Source: Larix kaempferi | Lineage: Eukaryota > Streptophyta > Pinopsida > Pinales > Pinaceae | DNA: 64,000 nt | Direction of reading: 5' to 3' | NCBI GenBank assembly: GCA_027924585.1 | Contig: BSBM01000319.1 | Coordinates: 5,609,001 to 5,673,000, forward strand | Shown here: positions 55,370 through 64,000 of the stretch, one piece after another | Position numbering within the stretch: the stretch's first letter is position 1 | Layout: every line of letters starts with the position of its first letter | Notes under the pieces: generated by a model | What the model saw: the letters and a program-made list of their open reading frames with translations, nothing else | The model's database searches: none | What the model was told of the DNA's origin: nothing | Position numbers and translations under genes: made by a program

Positions 55370-56530
55370 AGGCATCCTTAAGAGCCTTTACGGGCATACT
55401 TAAAGAAACCCTTTCATGCATCTTTTGAGCCCTTGCGGGCATACAAAAGAGCCCATTTTGGGCATTTCTAAGGACTCTTGCGGGCCTGTGGAGCAAGGCA
55501 TCTCAGATTTACGGGCATTTTGGAAGGGCTGCTGGCATTATGGAACTCATGAAGATCGTGACTATGAGGTCTTAGAAGAAATCCATGGAACCCCTATATG
55601 TGATGGATAAGTCTGTGACATGGAAAATTAAGGAGAGGAAAGAATGTTAATGACCCATATTGTGGTCATTTACGACGTTGGAGACATAAATAAATAATTG
55701 AAGTCGAGCTGCTAAAATGAGTTTTTTTTTTGAACAAGAATACAATGTCATTCCTTTCCTTTGGCTTGAAATATGCCCGCAAGGGGCTTTAAATATGCCT
55801 GCAAGGGGCTTGAAATATGCAGGCAAGGGGCTTGGGATATGCCCGCAAGGGGCTTGAGATATGCCCGCAAGGGGCTTGAAATATTCCCACACAAGGGGCT
55901 ATGAAATATGCCCACAAGGGGCTTGGGTATGCCCGCACAAGGGTTTAAATATGCCCACACAAGGCATATATTAATATATGCCCGCACAATACTAAATAGG
56001 CATCATCGATATTGTCAAATAGAATGCATGTCAAGCGAAGAAATCTTGATGCATTGTTTGAAGTAAATACCCAACAATTTGTCTTGGAATGCACAGAGAA
56101 GAAGAATACTTCTTGGATAAGTTAGAAATGTATTTGTTAAGACTTTAAAAATATGCTCGCAGGCATAGTGTATATGCCCACCAGACTTAAATACATGCCC
56201 TCTTTGCATACAAGATGCTCGCAAATGGAGAAGATAAAATGCCCGAAGCATAAGGTAAATCCCCGCAAAGAATCCACACATGGAGGATAAATGTCCGCAG
56301 GAAAATGCATACACTGGAAAATGCCTACAAGTATGCTCGCAGGCCTATTGCAAATGCCCAGAGGCTCAGCAAACATGCCCACAGGCTTATGAAAATGCCC
56401 GCCTGGAAAGTGTTAATGCCCGCAGGGCTTGAAACAATGTCCACAGGCTTACAAAAATGCCCACCTGGCAAGTGGTAATGCCTGCGGGGCTTGAAAAAAT
56501 GCCCGCAATTGTGAAGGTTTGATCTCCAGT
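55370..56530. repeat. Oppositely oriented ATGCCCGC arrays
   Basis: At 55370-55520 the motif reads gagcccttgcgggcata. From 55763 to 55990 its reverse complement, tatgcccgcaaggggcttga, repeats about ten times with period 22-26. From 56150 to 56515 a looser version (atgcccgcaggcttat, atgcccacctggcaag) continues. The two orientations face each other across about 240 bp, forming a diffuse inverted repeat. Minus-strand frames with repeated YFKPLAGISQAPCGHI arise from the array and are unlikely genes. Confidence 0.85.
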
Positions 56531-56759
56531 AAAAAGACACTACAAATGAAAGCCTGAAGGTCTAAAAGTAATAAGGCAGGAGGTTTTAGAAGAGTTGTAG
56601 GCTCAAACTCTGAATTTGAGAAAAAAATAATCTCAGTCAAACACAAATTGTTCATCATCATTTAAGGCATCCTATGGCAATCAAGGAAGTGACCATTTGA
56701 TTTGGTTCTCAAGAAAAACATCCTTCCGTGCATTCAAGTTGAATTCTTTTATAATCAAG

Positions 56760-57849
56760 TGACGCAAGTCGCCTTCTTGCAACAAGGTTCTTGGATAACA
56801 TTACACACGACACGACCACAATGTTCACACAAACAAGGTGTAAAAGAGGACGCCAGAAGTGGCTTATATTACTTCTACCAATCGGTTACAATGCAGAATA
56901 ACTTTAAATGAAAATAACTAACTATCTGTCGGCCTCGACCGTTACAATACATAAGTAACTGTGGTGTGCTCTCTCAGTGTGTCAACCTCACCCTCTCCTG
57001 GTTCACTACGGAACTCTGAGCTATGGCTCGATCTTCTCTACATTCAGAAGGTGTGTGACTGTTCTCTCCAATCTACAAAACTTCTCCCCAAACTCTACTT
57101 TGCCACTGCTTGAATCTCCAAAATGCCAAGTCCCCTCTCTAGCCTTCTAATCCACTGCTGCTGTTCTCGATACCACTGCGTTCCCCAAGACACGCATTAT
57201 CCCTAGCCTTCTACTCCGCTGCTGCTGTTCCCCAAGACACGCATTCTCTGTCAGCTGATCCTTTCACGATCTGCAAACCTGCAACTATCAATATCCCGAT
57301 CGTGCTGCACAGCCTCTACCTGTGACGACATCTGTCATGTCTTTCACCCACTTGCAATAACTGCCATTAACTTCCTTATAAACCTCAAATTTTTGCCAAG
57401 TACTCTCCTTGACTTCTACGCATCCTTCTAACAAGCTACAGTAAACCATCACGTCGGCCATACTGTCCTCTGTCAGCTTCGACTTGCCTATCAGCTTCAC
57501 TCTGCGCTTAGGCTTCGCCATTCCGCCCCATACTCCTCGCTTGGCTCATGCCCAACTTGTTCACGTCGTGGTTCGACAACATGTCGACCTTCTCATGACT
57601 CTGTGGCAACTTATTGCCTATCGACATTTGCATGTCGACTATCGACTGTTGTCTGTCGACTACTGACATGTCGACTATTGACTTCCTTTGCACTCCTGTC
57701 GAATGCTTCGCCAGTTCTCTGCTCGACTTATTGACTTCGACGAGTCAATCTGCTTAACTCACCAGCGGTCGTCAGCACCCCCTATGGTCGTCTCTCCTCA
57801 TGTCGATCAACTTCGACTGATCTTCCTAGGCCCCGATGCTCCTGTATCA
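56760..57849 (-). repeat. G1 3' LTR
   Basis: 1090 bp. It is longer than its partner mainly because a roughly 60-bp block (tagccttcta...ccaagacacgcatt) near 57137-57245 is tandemly duplicated here and single at 63059-63120. Rich in gtcgac and tgtcgact motifs at 57560-57680. Confidence 0.9.
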
Positions 57850-57874
57850 GACTCCCAGGTGAAAAAGAACTCGA

Positions 57875-58066
57875 CTACTTTGTCAGTATCCTGAACTCTT
57901 CTTCGGAAATCCATGTCGCCTCCTGTAACTCATCATCCTTCCATCGCACCAAGTATTCTTTCCTTCGCAAACTGCGTGTACGCCCGATTTTGCGTTCCTC
58001 TATTACTTCTGCGATCTCCTGCTTGTGTCGATTTGGAATCTGCACTGTCAAGTCGATGTTCGACAC
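57875..58066 (-). pseudogene. G1 integrase C-terminus with chromodomain
   Basis: The frame reads IAEVIEERKIGRTRSLRRKE, YLVRWKDDELQEATWISEEE, a chromodomain with its conserved YLVRWK and ATW core. Chromovirus integrases use it to target chromatin marks. A tga at 58067-58069 separates it from [15 protein letters not shown] of the preceding segment in the same frame, probably by CGA-to-TGA decay. Confidence 0.85.
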
Positions 58067-59166
58067 TCATGCGCTTCCGCTGCTTGAACCTTCTTTGAAC
58101 TTGTACAGATCTGAGACATTGAACATTGGCGAAATGCTCAAGTCATTCGACAACTCCAACACATAAGCGATGTCTAAAATTTTCTTCAGAATCTTACATG
58201 GTCCAATCTTCTTCAGCTTCAACTTGTTGTAGGTCCCCGTCGAAAATCTCTCCTTCCGCAAATGAGCATAGACCAAGTCTCCTTCGTTGAACGACTGTAA
58301 TCTCTTCTTCCTTTCGGCTCTTAACTTGTATGTCGCATTGCTCTTTTCTATGCGCTTTTACACATCTTCATGAACTTCTTTCATGTTCTCTGTGAATGAT
58401 TCTGCATCCGCGCTTTTCCTTATTTCTGTCAGTAACTCGACCAAATCCACTACTCCATGTGGGCTTCTTCTCGAACAATCTGGAATGGGCTCAATCTTGT
58501 CGATCGATTCACAGAATTGTTGTATGCGAACTCTGCTTACGCCAACACATTCTCCCACTGCTTCAGTCTATCGGCCGTCAAACATCTCAGAAGGTTTCCA
58601 AAACTTTTGTTCACCACCTCGGTCTATCCGTCTGTCTGTGGATGATATGCCGAGCTAAACTGCAACTTCGTGTCTAGTTTCTTCCATAGGGTTCTCCAGA
58701 AATGCCCCATAAACTTGGTATCTCTATTCGATATGATACTCTTCTCAAACCCATGCAATCCGACTACTTCCTTGAAGAATAGTACAACAATTCTTGTGGC
58801 GTCACTTGTCTTCCGACACGGAATAAAGTGTGCCATTTTCGAAAATCTGTCAACTACAACGAATATTGAGTCGCTTCCTTGCTGCGTCTTCGGCAATCCT
58901 CGCACAAAATCCATGCTCAGGTGCTCCCATGGGGTATTCGGTACCGGCAACAGTGTATACAACCCCGTGTTCTGACTTCTTCCTGTTGCCAACTGGAAAA
59001 CTCTACAATGTCGAACCCACCTTCCGACATTTGTCGCCATTCCTGGCCAGTAATAATTTTCTTCGACCACTTCCCTGGTCTTGTCGATGCCAAAATGACC
59101 TGCTAATTCGTCGCTATGCAACTCTTGGATTAGGTTCTCTCGCATGGATCCTCTGGGAATACACAA
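58067..59166 (-). pseudogene. G1 integrase
   Basis: Continuing minus-strand translation gives [18 protein letters not shown] and RHCRVFQ (the last finger Cys is Phe), [40 protein letters not shown] (Asn-Arg-Asp, the second catalytic Asp region) and YHPQTDG*TEVVNKSF, where an amber codon at 58624-58626 replaces Gln. VLA*AEFAYNNSVNRSTRLS follows. A frameshift near 58470 leads to GVVDLVELLTEIRKSADAES and [20 protein letters not shown], the C-terminal domain before the chromodomain. Confidence 0.88.
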
Positions 59167-59763
59167 CTGTCAGCCCTTGAATAGGTATCCCTCTTGGATA
59201 AAATAATCCAAGTATGGAGTTCTTTCGACACTCCATGGTTCGCGACAAGCTTCCCATGCTTTCGCAAAATCCTTGTCGGTAGCATACTCTGTCCTCACCG
59301 ACTCTATCTCTGTTGCCTGAACTGTCGTCTTGTTTAGCAATGCAACTCTTCTACTCAGCGCGTCGGCAACCTTGTTCGATTTTCCCGACCTATGTTGCAA
59401 CATGAAAGTATATCCCTGTAGGAACTCGACCCATTTCATGTGCTGTTGATTTAACTTCGATTGAGTATTCATATACCTCAGTGCTTGGTGATCTGTGTAC
59501 AACAGAAATTCCTTGGGAAACAAATAATGACTCCATTTCTTCAATGCTTCGACAATAGCATAAAATTCCTGGTCATAGATCGAATATTTCCGCTTCGTGT
59601 CATTCAATTTCTCACTAAAGAATGCAATTGGTCGACCCTCCTGGCTCAACACTACTCCAATTTCTATTCCACTCGCGTCGCAATCGACCTGGAAAACTTT
59701 GTCGAAATTTGGGAGCGCTAACACTGGGATCTCAGTGACCTTTTCCTTCAACTTGTCGAAAGC
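59167..59763 (-). pseudogene. G1 RNase H
   Basis: QVDCDASGIEIGVVLSQEGR, KYSIYDQEFYAIVEALKKWS, LYTDHQALRYMNTQ and NKVADALSR are the RT-attached Ty3 RNase H with its acidic residues. It ends with YFIQEGYLFKG and a stop at 59167-59172, in the same frame as the integrase. Confidence 0.88.
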
Positions 59764-60990
59764 TCACTGGGCAACTTTCGTCCATTTGAACTCCCCTTTA
59801 CGCATGCACTCTGTCAATGGTGCGCAAATCCGACTAAATCCCCTGATGAAATTCTTGTAGAAAGTGGAAAGTCCATGGAAAATCCTCACTCCAGTCTCGC
59901 TTGTTGGTTTAGGCCAATCCAATATCACCTTCACCTTTTCTGGGTCCATCACCAACCCTTTACCCGAGATTACGAATCCCAAGTACACCAGTTCTTCCTT
60001 CATGAAGAAAACATTTTGCAGGTTCACCATCAGCTTCTCATCCTGCAACTTCTGCAATACCTGTCGAATGTGCCCCAAGTGTTTTGTCTTGGTTCGACTG
60101 AAAATCAGAATGTCGTCTAGATAGACTACGACAAACTTTCCCAAGAATGGTTTCAGTACTTCATTCATCAATCTCATGAATGTACTGGGTGCATTAGTCA
60201 ATCTGAATGCTATGACTAACCACTCATACAACCCTTCCTTTCTCTTGAATGATGTCTTCCATTCGTCTCCTTCTCTAACCCGAATCTGGTGATAACCGCT
60301 CTTCAGGTTTATCTTCGTGAGGTACTTCGCTCCACTTAAACAATTCATCAAGTCATCCATTCTCGGCAATGGAAACCAATACTTGATCGTGATCTTGTTG
60401 ATAGCTCTGGAGTCTGTACACATCCTCCATTCTCCACCTTTCTTCGGCACTAATACTGCTGGTACAGTGCACGGACTTAGACTCTCTTTGATCAATCCTC
60501 TATCCAACAACTCCTGGACCTGTCGATTGAGTTCCTGACCTTCTGTTGGACTCATCCTATGCGGTGCTTTGTTTGGCAGACTCGACCCTAGAATCAAGTC
60601 GACCTGATGGGATATGCTCCTTGTCGGCGACAATCTTGTCGGTGTCTCATCGACCACTATGCTTCGAAACTCTTCGAGCGTCTTTCTGACTTCGACCGGA
60701 ATTTTCTCCTCCATTGTCGTACTCTCAACATATGGTCCCTTCAGAATGATAGCATAACACCCCGACTGCTTCTCCTCTTCCGCGAGGAACTCTTTCGCTG
60801 AACACATCAACACTCTTTTCTCCCAAAAGTTGCTCTCGCCCTGCTTACCGTCAGTTTGCTCCTCCGGTTTCGGCTTAAGAGTCCTCTTCATGCCATTCTT
60901 CCACACTGTTACTATGTTGGCTCGACCATCATAGATCATTTTTCGATCATATTTCCATGGTCTTCCTAACAATAGATGGCACGTGCCCAT
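59764..60990 (-). pseudogene. G1 reverse transcriptase
   Basis: A 408-codon frame has LLDRGLIKESLSPCTVPAVL, GGEWRMCTDSRAINKITIKY, LTKINLKSGYHQIRVREGDE, and the catalytic VVVYLDDILIFSRTKTKH. The first catalytic Asp of the usual DLKSGYHQIR is Asn (INLKSGY), a G-to-A change. A tga at 59764-59766 ends it in the tether before RNase H. The start in this frame (MGTCHLLLGRPWKYDRKMIY) is really the end of protease. The protein frame enters from upstream through a one-base shift near 61010. Confidence 0.9.
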
Positions 60991-61205
60991 TGGGATTACG
61001 TCGCACAGTATGTTCCTCTAACTTCCCAGCCTTGAATTTAATCAGGCACTGTCTGGTCACCTTCACATGGTGTCCTTTCTGCAACCATGAGATCTTGTAA
61101 GGGTGTGGATGTTCTCGACTTTTCAACCCGATCTTGTCGATCACCTCTATCAACACAAGATTCTCAGTGCTTCCACCATCAACTATGGTCTTACAACGCC
61201 ATTCG
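60947..61205 (-). pseudogene. G1 protease
   Basis: Upstream of LIEVIDKIGLKSREHPHPYK the minus strand encodes TIVDGGSTENLV. This is the DGGST-type active site common in plant chromovirus proteases, followed by KVTRQCLIKFKAGKLEEH. It shifts frame near 61010 and continues as CDVIPMGTCHLLLGRPW. Confidence 0.75.
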
Positions 61206-61210
61206 CTGAT

Positions 61211-62479
61211 TCACAACTTGGTTTGAAAGATCGCCTTTCGCTGTGCCAACTCTTGCTCATCGTGTTTGTCTTCTTGAACTAATTTTCTGCTGACCTTCAG
61301 ACTTCGGTTCTTCCTCTTTTCCTCTCTACTGCTGTCGGATGCCGACTCTTCCCTCTCATCGACTTGCTCATCTCTTTGACGTCTGGGCTTCGACTCCTTT
61401 GCAACATGTAGGTTCTCTGGGAATTCATATGCCTTGTGTCCTGCTCCATGACACTTGTAACAGATTATGGATGGTTTGTTAGCTCCTTTCATGTCAGATG
61501 GACCACTTCGACCATACTCACCTCGACCGCGGTTCTCACGACCATCGCGTCGATTTTCTTGCGCTTTCTCCCTTGTCGATGTCCCTTTCGCATGTCGACT
61601 ATCTTCAACAGTTTCCCTCCTGTAACCGCTACTTTGTCCTTTCACGGAAACAGTCCTCGCACCCCGACCAGTCATCCTACCTCCGGTCGTTGCAGATTTC
61701 CTCGACAGTTTCTCTTCTTCCTTCAGAGCTAACTGGTAAGCTTCTCCCACTTCTCTAGATCTTGACATGCTCAATTCATCCTAAATGGCATATTTCAATC
61801 CGTTCACATACCTAGAGACAACTTCTTCTCCTTTGTCGGTTTGGCCCGACCTTATGGACAATCTATAGAATTCTTCCGTGTATTCTTTCACGGTCATCTC
61901 CTTTTGTCAAAAGTTCTACAACTTTCTGAACAAGGAAATCATATAGTCATTCGGCAAGAACTTCCCTTTCAACTTGGCGACCATCCTGTCCCAAGACTTT
62001 ATTTTCTCCTTGCCCTTCTTGACTCTGTCAGCCTGTACATTGTCCCACCACAATGAGGCATGACCCTTCAACCTCAGACATGCAGTCTTAACCCGTTTAG
62101 GATCCTCGATCTGCTCTATGTCGAAGTATTTCTCCATCTCTCTGAACCAGTCGATCAAGTCTTCTGGATCCAGACTCCCCGAGTAGGTACGAACGTCTAT
62201 CTTTGCCCGACCTCTCATATCCGTTAGAAGCTTGATGAGTTTTTCTTCTGGTTCATCTTCTGCTGCTTCCCCTGGCTCCACTTCTTCGACTTCCTCGTCG
62301 CTGTGGTCTAATGCATCAGGAATACAACCATGCCTTTGGCTTTCTTTGATCGCTGTGACTTCATTTGTCAAAGTTTGCATCGTTCGGACGCACTCGTCGA
62401 ACATCTCACGATCAATTGTGACTGCTACGCCACGCGCTCTTCGTCCTCGGACATTAACGCCTCTGTGAGACATTTTCAA
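61211..62479 (-). pseudogene. G1 Gag
   Basis: The likely start is the ATG giving MSHRGVNVRGRRARGVAVTI (62471-62473). The capsid core is YSGSLDPEDLIDWFREMEKY, LRLKGHASLWWDNVQADRVK and KSWDRMVAKLKGKFLPNDYM. Stops at 61916-61918 (tag) and shortly after (tga) interrupt the normal LFRKLQNLRQKEMTVKEYTE-like stretch. A basic tail with the knuckle CYKCHGAGHKAYEF (final Cys lost to Phe) runs to 61211. Confidence 0.85.
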
Positions 62480-62652
62480 CCTCTGCTGAAACTCCCACTT
62501 GTCCAATCGCAACCGAACTTCAACAAGTTGTGTACAACTCTACCCAACCTCAGCTGGAGCTGTTCAACGCACTTGCAGGCTCAATATCACTCGACGCTCT
62601 TCTGCACATAGGGGTTCACCTCCCGCTTAATTCAACCGGACTCACTTCCGAG

Positions 62653-62664
62653 CTTTGATACCAA
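62653..62664 (-). other. G1 primer-binding site
   Basis: The minus strand reads tggtatcaaagc, two bases inside the 5' LTR end. Confidence 0.8.
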
Positions 62665-62666
62665 CT

Positions 62667-63674
62667 GACTCAAGTCGCCTTCTCGCAACAAGGTTCTTGC
62701 TTAACATTACACACGACACAACCACAATGTTCACACAAACAAGGTGTAAAACAAGATGCCAGAAGTGGCTTATATTACTTCTACCAATCAGTTACAATGC
62801 GGAATAACTATAAATGCAAATAACTAACTATCTGTCGGCCTTAGCCATTACAATACAGAAGTAACTATGGTGTGCTCTCTCAGTGTGTCGACCTCACCCT
62901 CTCCTGGTTCGCTGCGAAACTCTGAGCTATGGCTCGATCTTCTTTGCGTTCGGAAGGTGTGTGACTGTTCTCTCCAATCTACAGAACTTCTCCCCGAACT
63001 CTGCTCTGCCACTGCTTGACTCTCCAAAATGCCAAGTCCCCTCAACTAATCCAACTCCCTGGCCTTCTACTCCATTGCAGCTATTCCCGAGACCATTGCG
63101 ATCCCCGAGACACGCATTCTTTGTCAACCGATCCTTCCACGATCCTGCAGACTTGCAACTGTCAGCGTCCCGACTGTGCTGCACAGCCTCTGCTAGTGAT
63201 GACATCCGTCATGTCTTTCACCCACCTGCAATAACTGCCATTAACTTCCTTAGCAACCCTGAACTATTTCTAAGTACTCTCCTTGAATTCTAGGCATCCT
63301 TCTGATAAGCTACAACAAACGATCACATCGGCCATACTGTCCTCTATCATCTTCGACTCGCCTGTTGGCTTCACTCTGCGCTTAGGCTTCACCATTCCAT
63401 CCCGTCCTCCTCGCTTGGATCATGCCCAACTTGTCGACGTCGCGGTCCGACAACATGTCGACCTTCCCATGACTCTGCGGCAACTTGTCGACTATCGACT
63501 GACGTATGTTGACTACTGACATGTCGACTGCTTCGATAGTTCTCTGCTCGACTTATTGACTTCAACGAGTCAATCTGTTTCACTCACCAGCTGTCGTCGG
63601 CACCCCCTCTGGTCGACTCTACTCATGTCTATGAAATTTGACTGATCTGCCTAGGCCCCGATGCTCCTGCATCA
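62667..63674 (-). repeat. G1 5' LTR
   Basis: 1008 bp, ends tgactcaag...ctcctgcatca on the plus strand, partner of 56760-57849. Rich in tgtcgac at 63430-63560. Confidence 0.92.
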
Positions 63675-64000
63675 TCAAGCTTCCTGGTCCAAAGAAGCAC
63701 ACACATAAGTGACTTAATAAGTTACTTTAATGATCACCTGAGCAAAGGTTTAATGGGTATATCTGTAGTAAAATCTGGAGCAAGATTGACAACCATAATC
63801 TAACTTGACAGGTTGACTTGACTGAGATCAGTGATAGATTTTTGAGCTACATTTCTTCTTTCCATGTACAAGAAACAATACAAGCATACTCTTAGGGGGA
63901 GCAGATAAGTATTCAGGAAGAAACATTTTTTGGGGGCATTGTGAAGCTTTTGATGACTTGAGTGTTAAGTATTTGACCCTTTGCCATTGATGCCAAAGGG

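Larger units (their letters stand above)
56760..63674 (-). mobile_element. Ty3/gypsy chromovirus G1
   Basis: LTRs at 56760-57849 and 62667-63674, with target duplication tcaag at 56755-56759 and 63675-63679. On the minus strand the order is gag, protease, RT, RNase H, integrase and chromodomain, which defines a chromovirus. The primer site tggtatcaaagc (62653-62664) is two bases from the LTR. Many stops and at least two frameshifts are present. It inserted into the second 1882-bp unit, so it is younger than that duplication. Confidence 0.93.
54767..64000. repeat. 1882-bp unit, two copies, second split by G1
   Basis: Sequence from 54767 (tgttcatcatcattcaaggc) recurs from 56649 (tgttcatcatcatttaaggc). 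The second copy runs to 56759, is interrupted by G1, and resumes at 63675. It still matches 54875-55200 at the window end. Unit one is 54767-56648. The first part has repeated 'ccattgatgccaaaggggga' and 'gacaaagggggag' tracts (55182-55260), like the multiple purine tracts known upstream of the 3' LTR in Sirevirus-type copia elements. It could be a 3' fragment of such an element that was duplicated in tandem, or a long satellite. Confidence 0.75.

Noticed and set aside
55647-55987. Proline and glycine repeat proteins on the minus strand
   Set aside because: These are overlapping frames over the ATGCCCGC array with no conserved start.

Overview
This is a plant nuclear intergenic window built almost entirely of transposable elements in several layers. 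I find no gene I would defend as an ordinary host gene. The evidence for a plant is Ty1/copia and Ty3/gypsy LTR retrotransposons primed by initiator-Met-tRNA-like sites, a chromodomain integrase, a Tat-type Ty3 element with a second RNase H, a tRNA-derived SINE, a leucine-rich-repeat kinase relic, and decay dominated by C-to-T and G-to-A changes as expected of methylated DNA. The density and nesting suggest a large repeat-rich genome. A gymnosperm is possible, but the sequence alone does not settle it.

Layout, left part. 1-14263 is AT-rich, mostly unassignable DNA. It holds a decayed Ty3 integrase (2807-4590) broken by a MITE-like inverted-repeat element and a 0.55-kb tandem duplication, plus an LRR relic near 9.1-9.5 kb. 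14264-30458 is a Russian doll. A poly(A)-tailed retroposon with 18-bp target duplications (14282-30440) was hit by a minus-strand copia element, C1 (14550-29227). C1 was in turn hit inside its RNase H by a plus-strand non-coding LTR element of LARD type (17001-24126, target duplication ATCCC). The LARD shares LTR motifs, priming site and leader with the copia family and carries about 2.5 kb of tandem repeats.

Middle part. 32133-40915 is G2, a minus-strand Tat-like Ty3 element (target duplication GTCCC). It has a deleted gag, a pol frame with three stops, a separate extra RNase H after integrase with its four acidic residues in place, and an antisense TATA-driven gene with a recognisable intron in its long 3' region. 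A SINE lies at 41905-42146. A 5-kb gag-only LTR element (43054-48089, target duplication ATATG) sits inside DNA rich in palindromic CGCTATAGCG motifs.

Right part. 49451-54766 is C2, a plus-strand sister of C1 with a nearly full gag-pol frame (two stops) that loses its 3' end at 54767. From there a 1882-bp unit begins that carries oppositely oriented GCGGGCAT and ATGCCCGC arrays. A second copy starts at 56649 and is split by the chromovirus G1 (56760-63674, target duplication TCAAG); it is still matching the first copy at the window end.

How the pieces relate. C1 and C2 both have Lys in place of the third catalytic residue (Glu) of integrase, so both look dependent on an active relative. The LARD and the gag-only element look like parasites of copia-type and other LTR machinery. 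LTR divergence agrees with nesting order: about 2% for the LARD and roughly 4% for its host C1.
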